From positions 2,542,001 to 2,606,000 of the forward strand of contig NZ_CP134779.1 of assembly GCF_031884435.1 (NCBI RefSeq): a DNA stretch of 64,000 bases, written 5' to 3'. Position numbers and translations under genes: made by a program. The DNA comes from Bosea sp. 685. Lineage in GTDB: Bacteria > Pseudomonadota > Alphaproteobacteria > Rhizobiales > Beijerinckiaceae. The stretch's first letter is position 1. Each line of letters opens with the position of its first letter. Of the stretch, positions 37,390 to 47,893 are shown piece by piece. The notes below the pieces were generated by a model, which had not been told where the DNA came from, searched no databases, and saw nothing but the letters and a program-made list of their open reading frames with translations.

Positions 37390-37423
37390 CTTTACCTCCG
37401 CGAGAGAGCGACGCCAGCTGGCG

Positions 37424-39994
37424 TCAATTGACGCCGTCGCCAGTCGAAGAGCCACCGAGATTCTGGGAATAGGTGATCTGTCCGAGCGTCTTGAGTTCGA
37501 GCTTGAACATGATCGTGCGGGTATCCTTCGTCGTGCCGGAGACCTGCTTGTCGGCGTAGTTTTGCGTGTAGCTGACGTCGAAAATGGTGCATTCGTCGGT
37601 GTAATTCACGCCGAACGAGGTCGAGGCCGTCTGGAACGGACTCGTGTTCGGGTAAGTGGCGATGGTCGCGGTTCCCGCAGCATAGCTGGCGCGCCAGACT
37701 TCGCGGTCGTATTTGTACTTGTCGAGGTCGAACAGCACGCCGGCCCGCACGCGCCAGTTCTGCGCGACCATGACCGAGCCGTTGAGCGACAGGCCTTCGC
37801 GCCGGCGCGGAATTCCGAGATCGGGCTGCGGCTCATAGCGGCCATAGCCGATCGTCGCGGTGAAGATGCTGTTGGTATAGGTCGCCCCCGCGTCGATGCG
37901 CTGCGCCTCGAACGTGCTCTCGTTCAGGCGGGCCGCTCCCGTCAGGACGAAATTCTTGAAGGGCGATATTTGCGCGCGCGCCACATAGTCCGAGCGGGTC
38001 GTGTCGAGGCCGGAATCGAGCCCGGTATTGACCAGATCCCCGCGCGCGAAGGAGTTGCGTCCACCGATGCTATAGGATTGTCCGAACAAGGCGTTGGCGT
38101 AGCCATCGGTGCCAAAGCGCCCGGTATAGCGGGCACCGACATTGGCGCGCGTTCCGCCTTCGAGCCGGTCATATCCCGAAAACTTGCTGCTCCACTCGAA
38201 CAGGTTGGTGTCGTCGAAGACCAGGCTCTGGGAATCTTCGTTCGCGACGCGCAGGCTGCTCGTCTCGTTCGGGCGCGCGATGATCTGCGCGACCGGCTCG
38301 ATGATATGCGTCCCCCAGCTCGTCTTGGCGACGAACGGGTAGCGGTACATCAGGCCGATCGCCGGCATCGCCCGGCCGAACATTTCGTCCGAAGTGTCGG
38401 CAATCGTCGAGGCATTGGCGTTGGCGTAGCCGCTGGTCGACGGGTTGATCGAGAACACATCGGCCCGCAACGACGCGTAAGGCGTCCAGACCTGGCCGAT
38501 CGGATCGATGAAGTTGCGCCGCCATGAGACTTCGGCTGTGGCGCGCGCGGTATTGCCGGCGAGGCCGCGCACCAGGCAGGTGCTCTTCTGGTAGACGGCG
38601 CAGCCATCATACAACGAATAGGCCGTGCCGGAGCTCGTCGTGCCGCTGACCAGATAGGTGTTCTGGTTCGGGATTTGCTGGTAGGCCGTCGCATCGCGGT
38701 GCAGGAAGGTGACATTGGCGTTGAAGGTCAATTCGCCGCCGAGGAAGGACGGCTTGTTGACGCGCTTGTCATAGTCGATGACCGGCAGCACCACGGGCTG
38801 CTGCTTCTGCCAATCGGTCGAGGTCAGCGGCTGGAAATAATAGCCGCGCATGTCGAACCAGGCCGTCTCGCTCTGCCCGTTGAGATAGACCGTCGAGATC
38901 GACTCCTGCAGATAGGTCGTCGAGCTCACGCTTTCGTTGGTGATGCGGTAGTTCTTGTAGAACCAGCGGTCAGTCGACATCGCCACGTTCCAGCCGAATG
39001 ACCAGCGCGGATTCAGGTAGAACTTGCCGTTGGATTCGATCGACCCGCGGAACTCCTTGTCGCCGGCACCCAGCGGCGTCGCCAGGAACTTGGACTGTTC
39101 CTGCTGGAAAATGCCCGAAGCGCGGATCTTGTAAGCGCCGTTGACGAGACGCTGGCGCCATTCCACCTGGCCGAGCAGGCCCTGGCGCGACAGATAGGTC
39201 GGCGTGATGGTCAGGTCGTAATCGGGCGCCAAATTCAGGAAATATGGCAGGCCGACGCCATAGCCGAGCGCTCCCGTATTCAGGAACTTCGGCGAGAGGA
39301 AGCCGGATTTCCGCTTCACCGTCGAATCCGGGCCCGACATGTAAGGTATATAGGCCATCGGCACGCCGAGGAATTCGAGGCGGGCATCCTCGTAATAGAT
39401 CGTCTGCTCGGACTTCTTATGGATGATCCGGGCGGAGCGCACCTGCCAGAGCGGCGGCCTTTCCGGGTTGTCCTTACAGGGCTCGCAGGCTGTGTAGATG
39501 CCCTTGTCGAAGATGAAGGTCTCGCCGTCGGTACGCTCGGCGCGCGGCGCGGTAAAACGCGTCTTGTCGGGATTCACCACGCGCAGCGAATCGATGAAGC
39601 CGTCGCGGAAATCGTCGGTCAGGTTGAAATGGTCGCCGGTGATGACCGTGCCGTTGGTCTCGGTGATCCGGGCGTTCCCGGTCGCGATGACGCGCTTGCT
39701 GGCGCGGTCATAGACAACCTTGTCGGCCTCGATCGTCCGCCCCTGATACAGGATCTGGACGTCGCCGACGGCGGAAACGGTGTTGTTGTCCTTGTCGTAG
39801 ACCAGCTCGCGTGCATCGACGACCATCCGCTCCTGCGGCTTGGCCCCGGCTTGCGGTTTGGCCCCGGCGGGATTCTGGGCAGCAGCAGGCGCCTGCGCGA
39901 CGGCAATGCCGCCGGCCGTCAGCATATAGGCCAAGCTCGAGGCGAGGGCGGTCGCCGTAGCAAAGCGCGCCATGCGTCTCACGCCCACATTCAT
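37424..39994 (-). CDS. lptD: LPS-assembly protein LptD
   Basis: LptD (856 aa) is the outer-membrane beta-barrel that inserts lipopolysaccharide into the outer leaflet. A signal peptide (ending near GGIAVAQA) is followed by a Gln/Ala/Pro-rich linker, an LptA-like domain (about 55-170, with [20 protein letters not shown] and [14 protein letters not shown]) and a long barrel domain with alternating aromatic beta-strands to the C-terminus. It lies downstream of lptG and lptF on the minus strand, so the LPS export genes form one block. Confidence 0.94.
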   Translation of the reverse strand: MNVGVRRMARFATATALASSLAYMLTAGGIAVAQAPAAAQNPAGAKPQAGAKPQERMVVDARELVYDKDNNTVSAVGDVQILYQGRTIEADKVVYDRASKRVIATGNARITETNGTVITGDHFNLTDDFRDGFIDSLRVVNPDKTRFTAPRAERTDGETFIFDKGIYTACEPCKDNPERPPLWQVRSARIIHKKSEQTIYYEDARLEFLGVPMAYIPYMSGPDSTVKRKSGFLSPKFLNTGALGYGVGLPYFLNLAPDYDLTITPTYLSRQGLLGQVEWRQRLVNGAYKIRASGIFQQEQSKFLATPLGAGDKEFRGSIESNGKFYLNPRWSFGWNVAMSTDRWFYKNYRITNESVSSTTYLQESISTVYLNGQSETAWFDMRGYYFQPLTSTDWQKQQPVVLPVIDYDKRVNKPSFLGGELTFNANVTFLHRDATAYQQIPNQNTYLVSGTTSSGTAYSLYDGCAVYQKSTCLVRGLAGNTARATAEVSWRRNFIDPIGQVWTPYASLRADVFSINPSTSGYANANASTIADTSDEMFGRAMPAIGLMYRYPFVAKTSWGTHIIEPVAQIIARPNETSSLRVANEDSQSLVFDDTNLFEWSSKFSGYDRLEGGTRANVGARYTGRFGTDGYANALFGQSYSIGGRNSFARGDLVNTGLDSGLDTTRSDYVARAQISPFKNFVLTGAARLNESTFEAQRIDAGATYTNSIFTATIGYGRYEPQPDLGIPRRREGLSLNGSVMVAQNWRVRAGVLFDLDKYKYDREVWRASYAAGTATIATYPNTSPFQTASTSFGVNYTDECTIFDVSYTQNYADKQVSGTTKDTRTIMFKLELKTLGQITYSQNLGGSSTGDGVN

Positions 39995-40030
39995 ACGCTC
40001 AATCCTAAATTAACCATAGGCACAGTACTC

Positions 40031-41119
40031 TTACCCATCTTCCTGATGAAGGAGGGCCAAGGCTCCCAGCATCGTTCCGACGGCTGCAGGCAGCCACGCG
40101 GCGACGATCGGATTGACGATCCCCGACGATCCGAGCTCCTCAGACAGCTGCGTCGCAACATACAGCACGAAGCCGGCCGCCACGCCACCTATCACCAGTC
40201 TAGTTACCCCACCAAACCGGAAAAATCTTAAGGAAACGGACGCAGCGACCAAAACCATGGCGACGAGCAGCAGCGGCCGCGCCTTAAGTGACTGATAGCG
40301 CAGTTCATAACGCGTCGTATCGAGGCCGGCGCGCTGCGTTCTCTCGATCACAGTGGGCATCGCCCAGAAGCCGACGGCGTCAGGCGGTGTGAAGCTTTGC
40401 CGCATCTGCTCCGGTTCCAGCGTGGTCGCGAGCAGGTAGGTCTTGTAGTTCTGCGGCTCTTCCATGGCGGATATCACGCGCGCGTCGGTGAGTTCCCAGT
40501 GTCCTCGGTAGAGCACGGCGCGTTTCGCGTCGATCCGCTCGACGAAGCCGCCATTGGCATCGAAGTTGAAGATCGCAACGTCGGAGAGGCCGTCACCGTC
40601 CGGCAGCGCACCGGCGGCGCGGATGATCGCCTGGCCGTCGACGCTGCGTTGCCGCATCCAGATATCCTGGCCGCTGGCCGTCTGGCCGGTGCGGGCGAAC
40701 AGCCGCAGTTCGAGCGCGGTGGCCTTGCGCTTCAACTCGGCCGCCACGGGATTATAGACCAGGATCGAGACCAGCCCGATGACCACGGCCACGAGAGCCG
40801 CGGGCTGCAGGAATTGCCAGGCCGAGACGCCGACGGAGCGCGCGACGACGAGTTCGAGCTTCCGGCTCAGCGTCAGCAGCGCAAACATGCCGCCAAACAG
40901 TGCCGCGAACGGAAAAATCTGTTCGGCGACCGCCGGTGCGCGGTAGAGCGCGAGCTGGATGATCAGCGGTGTCGTGGCGATGGGCGAATCGCCCGCGCGC
41001 CGCATCAGCTCGACGAAGTCGAGCGTTCCGATCAGGAAGAAGAACGTGCTGAAGACGCCGAGGATGGCGCGTGCGAACCGCTTTGTCAGATAGCGGCCAA
41101 AGGTCGAGATCAGAAGCAT
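40031..41119 (-). CDS. lptG: LPS export ABC transporter permease LptG
   Basis: LptG (362 aa) is one of the two permeases of the LptB2FGC transporter that extracts LPS from the inner membrane. It has three N-terminal and three C-terminal membrane helices around a periplasmic beta-jellyroll (about 130-265). N-terminal TFGRYLTKRFARAILGVFSTFFFLIGTLDFVELMRR is family-like. The start codon overlaps the lptF stop by one base (41119), which implies coupling. LptF/G assignment follows order and sequence type. Confidence 0.9.
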   Translation of the reverse strand: MLLISTFGRYLTKRFARAILGVFSTFFFLIGTLDFVELMRRAGDSPIATTPLIIQLALYRAPAVAEQIFPFAALFGGMFALLTLSRKLELVVARSVGVSAWQFLQPAALVAVVIGLVSILVYNPVAAELKRKATALELRLFARTGQTASGQDIWMRQRSVDGQAIIRAAGALPDGDGLSDVAIFNFDANGGFVERIDAKRAVLYRGHWELTDARVISAMEEPQNYKTYLLATTLEPEQMRQSFTPPDAVGFWAMPTVIERTQRAGLDTTRYELRYQSLKARPLLLVAMVLVAASVSLRFFRFGGVTRLVIGGVAAGFVLYVATQLSEELGSSGIVNPIVAAWLPAAVGTMLGALALLHQEDG

Positions 41120-42309
41120 TAGGCGCGCCGAAGCCTTGCTGCGAGCAGGTTGAACGGCGCGAACAAGGGCGCCGTGAGGCGTCCCAGGAAAGGCCGCAGC
41201 CTTTGGCCGAAGACGATCAACGAGACCGAAATGATGATGGCGGCCAGCGGCAGGATATAGAGCAACCAGACCGCGAAGCTTGATCTGACGCTCGCTGTCC
41301 AGGCGGCGTAAGCGCCGATGCGCGTCGCGCTGACGATGAGGATGGCGGATTGGAGCGCGACCGCGCGGCCCTGACGCGTGGTGCGGGCCTCGCCGATCGC
41401 CGCGAACGCGATCAGCATGAAGGCGATCGGATAGAGCGGCGCCGACAGCCTGTTGTGCAGTTCGGCGCGGAAACGCCCCTCCTGGAGCTTGTAATAGCTC
41501 TCATTGGGGTCCTGGTTCAGCAGCGCCCAGGTCGAGCGCTCCCGCGGTTTGTAGGTGACCTTGTCGCCATCGCCTTCGCCGGAGCCTCCCGTCGGATCGC
41601 CCGACAGGGCCGACAGGTTGAGCGCATAGCGCTGAAACGAGATGATCGAGGTCGTGTCCTGGCGATTCTCGCGCTGGATCGTGCCCTTTTCCAGCATCAG
41701 GAAGCTGTTGCCGTCGACGTCGACGGTGCGTCCGCGCTCAGCGATATAGATCGAAGGCTGCTTCGGATCGCGCCTGTCCTGCATGAAGATGCCGACAAGC
41801 GCGTCGCCCGATTTCTCGCGGTAATGGAAGGTCACGCCCGAATCGAGCGAGACGAACTGGCCCTCCTTGACCACGTTCGCGACGAAATCGGCGCGGATCA
41901 GCGTGATCAGGTCGCGCAGCATGCGAAATCCCGCCGGCATCACCGACAGCGTCATCCAGCAGACGATCAGGGATGTCGCGATCGTCAGGACGATGAAGGG
42001 CCGCGTCAGGCGATGGGGCGCGACGCCGGCCGCGTTCATCACAATCAATTCGGAATCGCTGTTCAACCGGTTCAGCGTGTAGAGCGTCGCCATGAACAGC
42101 GCGACCGGCGCGATGCCTGCGACCAGCGCCGGCAGCGAAAGCAGCGTGACGGTGAAGAAGATCAGGACCGTCTGGCCCTTGCCGGTGATCAGATCGACCT
42201 CGCGCAGGGCCTGCGTGACCCAGATCACGCTCGTCAGCCCGACAAGTAGGACGATGGCCGCGACCGTCGCGATCTTCAGGATGTAGCGGTCGAGGCGCTT
42301 AAGGAACAA
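41119..42309 (-). CDS. lptF: LPS export ABC transporter permease LptF
   Basis: LptF (396 aa) is the partner permease of LptG in LPS export. It shows the first segment [57 protein letters not shown] (coupling-helix region, ELIVMNAAG) and the C-terminal three-helix bundle. It is the first gene of the lptF-lptG-lptD run and is divergent from pepA. Confidence 0.9.
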   Translation of the reverse strand: MFLKRLDRYILKIATVAAIVLLVGLTSVIWVTQALREVDLITGKGQTVLIFFTVTLLSLPALVAGIAPVALFMATLYTLNRLNSDSELIVMNAAGVAPHRLTRPFIVLTIATSLIVCWMTLSVMPAGFRMLRDLITLIRADFVANVVKEGQFVSLDSGVTFHYREKSGDALVGIFMQDRRDPKQPSIYIAERGRTVDVDGNSFLMLEKGTIQRENRQDTTSIISFQRYALNLSALSGDPTGGSGEGDGDKVTYKPRERSTWALLNQDPNESYYKLQEGRFRAELHNRLSAPLYPIAFMLIAFAAIGEARTTRQGRAVALQSAILIVSATRIGAYAAWTASVRSSFAVWLLYILPLAAIIISVSLIVFGQRLRPFLGRLTAPLFAPFNLLAARLRRA

Positions 42310-42349
42310 GCTTCTGATTCCGATGCGAGGCTGGGAGGCAAGCGCTCCC

Positions 42350-42379
42350 TTGGACGGTTCGACGAACTCACCCTATGGT
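42350..42379 (+). promoter_or_regulatory. possible sigma-70 promoter of pepA
   Basis: TTGGAC (42350-42355) and TATGGT (42374-42379) are separated by 18 bp in the 160-bp divergent gap between lptF and pepA. The spacing and match are acceptable but not strong; there is about 80 bp of leader before the pepA start. Confidence 0.35.
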
Positions 42380-42469
42380 ATAGGCGCAATCAAGGCGCAA
42401 ACGGGAATCGTTTGTGTTCGTCTCGTTTCGCCCTTCCCGACGCCCCAATCCCTAAATCGTGAGCCCGTC

Positions 42470-43963
42470 ATGTCGCAGCGCCTGAAGCTCGAGGTCAAAG
42501 CCCTGAACGCAATCTCCGGTCAGGATCTCGTGATTCTGGTATCGGATGCGCTGACGCCGCCGAAGGCGGCCGAGGAATGGCTCGGCGAAGGCGCCCACAG
42601 CCTGCTCGCGCGCGCTGCCGCGGCCGAGCGCTTCAAAGGCAAGGCGCTGTCGGGGCTGACATTGCTGGCCCCTGACGGCGCCGGCTACGAGCGCCTGATC
42701 GCCATCGGTGTCGGCCCGGAAGCAGAGCGCGGCAAGCTCGATTTCGCCAAGCTTGGCGGCGCCATCGCCGGGCGCCTGGGTCATGGCCGCAGCGCTGATG
42801 TGATTCTGGTCCTGCCGGAGGGTGAGCCGACGGCCGACCAGGCCGCGGACATCGCGCTTGGGATGCGGCTGCGCGCTTATGCCTTCGATCGCTACAAGAC
42901 CAAGACAAAGGACAAGGACGAAGCCGAGCCGCTTACGGTGACGCTACGGGCGTCTGACCCTGCTGCGCTCAAGAAAGCCTTGAAGGCGCGCGAGGCGATC
43001 GCAGGCGGCGTCGAACTGGCGCGCGACCTCGTCAACGAGCCGCCCAATGTTCTCTACCCCGAAGAGTTCGCCGATCGCGCCGCCAAGCTCGAGAAACTCG
43101 GCGTCGAGGTCGAGGTCCTCGACGAGAAGCAGTTGAAGAAGATCGGCATGCGCGCCCTTCTCGCCGTCGGCCAGGGCTCGCGCCGCGAAAGTCGCGTCGT
43201 GGTGATGCGCTGGAATGGCGCGAAGTCCGGCGTCCAGCCTGTCGCCTTCATCGGCAAGGGCGTAACCTTCGACACTGGCGGCATCTCACTCAAGCCCGGC
43301 GCCAGCATGGAGGACATGAAGGGCGACATGGCGGGCGCGGCCTGCGTCACCGGGCTGATGCATGCGCTCGCCGCCCGCAAAGCCAAGGTCAACGCCATCG
43401 GCGTGATCGGCCTCGTCGAGAACATGCCTGACGGCAATGCCCAGCGCCCCGGCGACATCGTCACCTCGCTCTCGGGCCAGACCATCGAGATCATCAACAC
43501 CGATGCGGAAGGCCGCCTCGTGCTGGCCGATGTGCTCTGGTACACGCAAGACCAGTTCAAGCCGAAATTCATGATCAATCTCGCGACGCTGACCGGCGCG
43601 ATCCTGGTTGCCCTGGCGCAGGAACACGCCGGCCTGTTCTCCAATAATGACGAGCTGTCGGAGCGGCTGAGCACCGCCGGAAAGGCGACCGGCGAGGCGG
43701 TCTGGCGCATGCCGCTGGGCCCGGCCTATGACAAGATGATCGATTCGAAATTCGCCGACATGAAGAACTCGGCCGGGCGCTATGGCGGCTCGATCACCGC
43801 CGCTCAGTTCCTGCAGCGCCATGTCAACGACACCCCCTGGGTGCATCTCGACATTGCCGGCACGGGCATGAGTTCGCCCAATACCGAGACCAATCGCTCT
43901 TGGGGCTCGGGCTGGGGCGTGCGCCTGCTCGACCGTCTGGTGGCTGAGCATTACGAAGGCTGA
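42470..43963 (+). CDS. pepA: leucyl aminopeptidase
   Basis: PepA (497 aa) is an M17 metallo-aminopeptidase that removes N-terminal residues from peptides; in E. coli it also binds DNA. The C-terminal catalytic domain holds [12 protein letters not shown] (metal-binding Asp and active-site Lys, near residue 265-275), [12 protein letters not shown] (about 343-354) and the end [14 protein letters not shown] 42470 gives the family N-terminus; the frame is open upstream through the promoter region. Confidence 0.95.
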   Translation: MSQRLKLEVKALNAISGQDLVILVSDALTPPKAAEEWLGEGAHSLLARAAAAERFKGKALSGLTLLAPDGAGYERLIAIGVGPEAERGKLDFAKLGGAIAGRLGHGRSADVILVLPEGEPTADQAADIALGMRLRAYAFDRYKTKTKDKDEAEPLTVTLRASDPAALKKALKAREAIAGGVELARDLVNEPPNVLYPEEFADRAAKLEKLGVEVEVLDEKQLKKIGMRALLAVGQGSRRESRVVVMRWNGAKSGVQPVAFIGKGVTFDTGGISLKPGASMEDMKGDMAGAACVTGLMHALAARKAKVNAIGVIGLVENMPDGNAQRPGDIVTSLSGQTIEIINTDAEGRLVLADVLWYTQDQFKPKFMINLATLTGAILVALAQEHAGLFSNNDELSERLSTAGKATGEAVWRMPLGPAYDKMIDSKFADMKNSAGRYGGSITAAQFLQRHVNDTPWVHLDIAGTGMSSPNTETNRSWGSGWGVRLLDRLVAEHYEG

Positions 43964-44011
43964 TTCGATTCCGGAGATCATGTCCGCAATATTTTGGAAA
44001 GAAGGGCTTTC

Positions 44012-44464
44012 ATGCCGGAAATCCTGTTCTTCCATCTGCAATCGCGCCCGCTCGAACAGGTCCTGCCGACGATTCTCGATCGGGCGGTTTCGCGCGGGCA
44101 GAAGGTCGTGGTCGAGTTATCCAGCCCGGAGCGTCTCAGCGCGCTCGACGATCATCTCTGGACCTATTCCGACGAGAGCTTCCTGCCTCACGTCACGGCA
44201 GCCGAGGCCGATGCGGCGGCGAATCCGATCGTGCTGACGACGAAGGCGCATAACCCCAACGCGGCGCAGGTTCGTATCTGTGCGGAGGGTGTCCGCATTC
44301 CCGACGCATTGCAGGACTACGAGCGCGTCGTGTTGATTTTCGATGGTGACGATCCCGACGCGCTGGCAGCGGCGCGCGAGGATTGGAAGTCGGTTCGGGC
44401 CTCAGGCGCCAGCGCCAGCTACTGGCAGCAGGACGAGGCCGGCCGCTGGGAGAAAAAAGCGTGA
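44012..44464 (+). CDS. holC: DNA polymerase III subunit chi
   Basis: HolC (150 aa) is the clamp-loader accessory subunit that links SSB to the polymerase holoenzyme. The N-terminus EILFFHLQSRPLEQVLPTIL, the segment LDDHLWTYSDESFLPH and the C-terminal YWQQDEAGRWEKKA are typical of alphaproteobacterial chi. The start at 44012 has GAAGGG upstream; an in-frame ATG at 43994 is less well placed. It follows pepA, which is conserved in Hyphomicrobiales. Confidence 0.92.
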   Translation: MPEILFFHLQSRPLEQVLPTILDRAVSRGQKVVVELSSPERLSALDDHLWTYSDESFLPHVTAAEADAAANPIVLTTKAHNPNAAQVRICAEGVRIPDALQDYERVVLIFDGDDPDALAAAREDWKSVRASGASASYWQQDEAGRWEKKA

Positions 44465-44871
44465 AATTGCCTGTCCTGCTCGTTTGCGCCGCCGCTCTGG
44501 GCGGATGTTCCGTCGATATGGGCGGGTTCGCCTTCACCTCGGAGTCCAATGGCGGGCGCACCACCGCGACAACGAGCAGCGCCACGGCACGCGTCTCGAC
44601 TCAGGAAGCGCAATTGACCGCAGACGGCGAATGCAGCGCCGATGTCTCGCTCGATCCCTCGACGCGCCCCTTGCCGCCGCAGATCGCGGAAGGCATCACC
44701 GAATGCGAGCTGGTCAAGCTTAAGGGCGCACGCCCGACCGATGTGCTGATCGGCGACAGCGGCAAGGGCCAGCGCGAGGTACAGGTGCTCTATTCCGAGC
44801 CCGGCGGCCGCGAGATCTATATGTTCACCGACAACCGGCTGAGCCGGATCGTGAAGCCCGGGCAGGGCTGA
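44461..44871 (+). CDS. hypothetical lipoprotein
   Basis: This is a 136-aa predicted lipoprotein: a short hydrophobic signal ends in the lipobox LGGC, so the mature protein should begin at Cys16 and be lipid-anchored in the envelope. The rest is hydrophilic, with a Ser/Thr-rich stretch (residues about 28-45) followed by a small domain containing SLDPSTRPLPPQIAEGITECEL and VLIGDSGKGQREVQVLYS. The start GTG 44461 overlaps the holC stop. I do not recognise the family. Confidence 0.75.
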   Translation: MKLPVLLVCAAALGGCSVDMGGFAFTSESNGGRTTATTSSATARVSTQEAQLTADGECSADVSLDPSTRPLPPQIAEGITECELVKLKGARPTDVLIGDSGKGQREVQVLYSEPGGREIYMFTDNRLSRIVKPGQG

Positions 44872-44912
44872 CCTCTTCGGCGTATTCCCGCATCGGGAGC
44901 AGGAACCAGGAT

Positions 44913-45401
44913 ATGCGGCGGTCATCGATCCTTCGTCTTGCAGCCGTCGCCATGACGGGCCTTGCCCTGCTTTCGACCATGCCGCGGACCGCTTTGGCGC
45001 AGACGGTCTCGCAATTGTCGCAAGCCGAAGCCGCCAATAAGGCGCTCGTCCTCGACTTCTGGTCCAAGGTCTTCGACGCGCAGGACTGGACCAGGGCGAA
45101 GGACTATCTCGCCGACGACTACATCCAGCACAATCCCAATGTGGCGAGTGGGTTGGCTGGGTTCAACGCGTACTTCTCGAAGATCTGGCCGAACCCCAAA
45201 TCCACTACTGCGATCATCGCGACCGAGTTCGTAGCCGTCGTGACGCAGGGCGATCTCGTCCAGCTCGTGATGCGTCGCAGCCGGGCAGAGCCCGGCGATG
45301 AGTTGAAGACCTATGACAGCTACTGGTTCGATCTGTTCCGGGTCAAGGACGGCAAGATCGTCGAGCATTGGGATCCGGCGCTGAAGCCCGTCAGGAATTG
45401 A
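44913..45401 (+). CDS. exported SnoaL-like / NTF2-fold protein
   Basis: This is a 162-aa protein with a signal peptide (hydrophobic residues about 8-28, ending TALAQ) and one SnoaL-like polyketide-cyclase/NTF2-fold domain. The pattern ALVLDFWSKVFDAQDWTRAKDYLADDYIQHNPNV is typical of the family; WFDLFRVKDGKIVEHWDP closes the fold. Such proteins range from cyclases to ester-hydrolysing or purely binding proteins, so no reaction is assigned. It stands 41 bp after the lipoprotein gene. Confidence 0.85.
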   Translation: MRRSSILRLAAVAMTGLALLSTMPRTALAQTVSQLSQAEAANKALVLDFWSKVFDAQDWTRAKDYLADDYIQHNPNVASGLAGFNAYFSKIWPNPKSTTAIIATEFVAVVTQGDLVQLVMRRSRAEPGDELKTYDSYWFDLFRVKDGKIVEHWDPALKPVRN

Positions 45402-45518
45402 CGATACGGCAGCAGAAGCGATTATTCTCTGATCGGGTGCATCTCCGGCGAGCCGAATCGCTTGCCGGGCCTTGCGTCTGAACGATCCGTATCGCGCTAC
45501 GACGGCGATGGTCGGTGA

Positions 45519-45635
45519 CTTGAGTGCCAGCAAGCGGGCTGGCGCCACGGCAATTATACGACGCGCATCATCCTGACCCGCCTGCCCGAAAACGAGGCCG
45601 AGCCGATCCGGCGGCCCTTGTCGAAGGAGCCGTGA
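45519..45635 (+). pseudogene. possible gene remnant before the ABC-F gene
   Basis: A 38-codon open stretch without a start codon reads LECQQAGWRHGNYTTRIILT and continues TRLPENEAEPIRRPL to a stop at 45633-45635. Third codon positions are strongly GC-rich, as in real genes here, although the surrounding 250 bp has no intact ORF. It could be the surviving C-terminus of a decayed gene. I cannot name the family. Confidence 0.3.
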
Positions 45636-45650
45636 CCAAGCCCTTCGAGG

Positions 45651-47531
45651 TCAGGCGTTCTCCAACTCCTCGCTCAGTCCCAACCATTCTTCTTCGGCAG
45701 CGGCCAGCGCTTCGGCGAGCTCCGCTCGCTGCCGCGACAGGATGCGCGCCTTGTCGGGATCGCGGGCGAACGCCGAGCCGTTGCCCAACACGCCGTCGAC
45801 TTTCTCGATCAGTCCGGTCAGCTTGGCGATCTTCGCCTCGGCGAGGTTGAGCTTCTGCCGCAGTGGGCCTTGGGCGACGCGCTTGACCGCTGCGCCCTTG
45901 CGCTCTTCAGCCTTGGCGTTGCCTGGCGAGCTTGCTTCAGCCGTCGATTTCTCGCGCTTGGCTGCCTTTGCCGTGCCGAGGACGAAGCTGCGGTAATCCT
46001 CCATGTCGCCATCGAAGTTCTTGACCGTGCCGTCGCCCACCAGCCAGAGCCGGTCGGCGCAGGATTCGATCAGGAAGCGATCATGGCTGACCAGGATGAC
46101 CGCGCCGGGATAGTCGTTGATCGCGTTGACCAGCGCGGTGCGGCTGTCGATGTCGAGATGGTTGGTCGGCTCGTCGAGGATCAAGAGATGCGGGCCGCCG
46201 AAGGCCGCGAGCCCCAGCATCAGCCGGGCCTTCTCGCCGCCGGACAGGTTCTTCACCGGCGTCTCGGCCTTGCTCGCGGGGAAGCCGATTTGCGCAGCCT
46301 TGGAGCGCACCTTGGCTTCGGGTGCGTCCGGCATCAGATCACGTAAGTGCGCGACCGGCGTGTCCTCCAGCCGCAATTCGTCGAGCTGGTGCTGGGCGAA
46401 ATAGGCCGTCTCCAGCTTCGATGATTTCCGCATCGTGCCCGAGAGCGGTGGCAGCCTGCCGCCGATCAGCTTGCAGAAGGTCGACTTGCCGTTGCCGTTC
46501 GAGCCGAGCAGCGCGATGCGGTCGTCGGGCAGGAGCGTCAGGTTGAGCTTCGACAGCACGGTGCGGTCGCCATAACCGGCGCTGGCGTTGTCCAGCACGA
46601 TCATCGGGGGCGAGAGCGGCCGCTCGGGGCCCGGCAGGCTGAAGGGCTGAACGTCGCGATCGACGATCGTTGCGATCGATTCCATCTTCTCCAGCCGCTT
46701 GACGCGCGACTGCGCCTGGCGCGCCTTCGAGGCCTTGGCCTTGAAGCGGTCGACGAAGGCCTGGAGATGCTTGCGTTCGGCGTCCTGCTTCTCCTTGGCC
46801 TTCGAAAGCTGCATCTGCTTTTCGGCGCGCTGCCTGGCAAATGAGGTGTAGCCGCCGCGATAGATCGTCAGCTTGCCCTGGTCGAGATGCAGGATGTGGT
46901 CGACGCAGGTGTCGAGCAATTCGCGGTCATGGCTGACGACGAGCACGGTGTGCGGGTAGCGCTCGAGATAATCGTAAAGCCAGAGCGTGCCTTCGAGATC
47001 GAGATAGTTTGTCGGCTCGTCGAGGAGCAGCAGGTCGGGCTCCGAGAACAGCACGGCGGCGAGTGCGACGCGCATGCGCCAGCCGCCGGAGAAATCCGAG
47101 CAGGGGCGCTGCTGCGCCGCCTCGTCGAAGCCGAGGCCGTGCAGCACGGTCGCGGCGCGGGCCGGCGCGGAATGGGCGTTGATATCGGCAAGCCGGGTTT
47201 CGATCTCGGCAATGCGATGCGGGTCTTTGGCGGTCTCGGACTCCTTGATCAGGGCCGCGCGCTCCGTGTCGGCGGCGAGGACGACCTCGATCAGCGTTTC
47301 CGGACCGCCGGGCGCCTCCTGCGCGACGCCGCCGATGCGCCGCCCCTTGGGCAGGCTGATGCTGCCGCCTTCCGGCGAAAGATCGCCGGTGATGATGCGG
47401 AAGAGCGTGGTCTTGCCGGTGCCGTTGCGGCCGACCAGGCCGACGCGCGAACCATCGGGAAGCGAGGCGCTGGCGTGATCGAGCAGAAGCCGTTCACCGA
47501 GCCTGTAGGTAATGTCGTTGATCGTGAGCAT
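45651..47531 (-). CDS. ABC-F family ATP-binding protein
   Basis: This 626-aa soluble protein has two ABC domains and no membrane segments, the layout of ABC-F translation factors (Uup/EttA/YheS type). Walker A motifs are GRNGTGKTT (about residue 37) and GSNGNGKST (about 345); signature motifs are FSGGWRMRVALA and LSGGEKARLML; the linker is basic and alpha-helical. A C-terminal coiled coil rich in Lys, Glu and Ala follows (about 530-626), as in Uup. It is convergent with the holC group. Start chosen at MLTINDITYRLG. Confidence 0.9.
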   Translation of the reverse strand: MLTINDITYRLGERLLLDHASASLPDGSRVGLVGRNGTGKTTLFRIITGDLSPEGGSISLPKGRRIGGVAQEAPGGPETLIEVVLAADTERAALIKESETAKDPHRIAEIETRLADINAHSAPARAATVLHGLGFDEAAQQRPCSDFSGGWRMRVALAAVLFSEPDLLLLDEPTNYLDLEGTLWLYDYLERYPHTVLVVSHDRELLDTCVDHILHLDQGKLTIYRGGYTSFARQRAEKQMQLSKAKEKQDAERKHLQAFVDRFKAKASKARQAQSRVKRLEKMESIATIVDRDVQPFSLPGPERPLSPPMIVLDNASAGYGDRTVLSKLNLTLLPDDRIALLGSNGNGKSTFCKLIGGRLPPLSGTMRKSSKLETAYFAQHQLDELRLEDTPVAHLRDLMPDAPEAKVRSKAAQIGFPASKAETPVKNLSGGEKARLMLGLAAFGGPHLLILDEPTNHLDIDSRTALVNAINDYPGAVILVSHDRFLIESCADRLWLVGDGTVKNFDGDMEDYRSFVLGTAKAAKREKSTAEASSPGNAKAEERKGAAVKRVAQGPLRQKLNLAEAKIAKLTGLIEKVDGVLGNGSAFARDPDKARILSRQRAELAEALAAAEEEWLGLSEELENA

Positions 47532-47893
47532 GCGGCGGTTTAGGCGGGAATTCGCCCCTAAAGCAATCGTCAAACGCGCCTAGAGGCTGTTCGCCGGACG
47601 CCGTCACGGTTTCGCCACGGTCTCGCCTTTCCGCGGCCCGGCGGCGCCCTCACGCAAAGTAAGTCGAACATCATTCGATTCGCCCAGAGCATCCCATGCA
47701 GCTCAATTTCAGTTTTGCCGGCCGGCGCCATGTCTCGGTCGCATCTATCCTGATAGCCCTGACGTCGGTGATCGTCGGCAGTGCCGCCGCGGCTGCGGCA
47801 TTGCTGCCGCTATCCTGGCTGCCATTGTCCTGATCGCGAGCCCCTTCAGCGAAAGTTAACGCGGACGGGTTTATTCAGCCGGGACCATTATTG
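47532..47893. other. divergent gap between the ABC-F and chemoreceptor genes
   Basis: This 360-bp stretch separates two divergent genes. Apart from the 45-codon ORF at 47696-47833 it has no gene; it must hold both promoters, but I could not assign boxes with confidence. Confidence 0.4.
47696..47833 (+). CDS. possible small hydrophobic protein (45 aa)
   Basis: An ORF from ATG 47696 to TGA 47831-47833 encodes 45 residues: a basic N-terminus (SFAGRRHVS) followed by one hydrophobic segment (VASILIALTSVIVGSAAAAA) that could be a membrane helix or uncleaved signal. No strong Shine-Dalgarno sequence is seen. Without homologues it is only a candidate. Confidence 0.35.
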   Translation: MQLNFSFAGRRHVSVASILIALTSVIVGSAAAAAALLPLSWLPLS

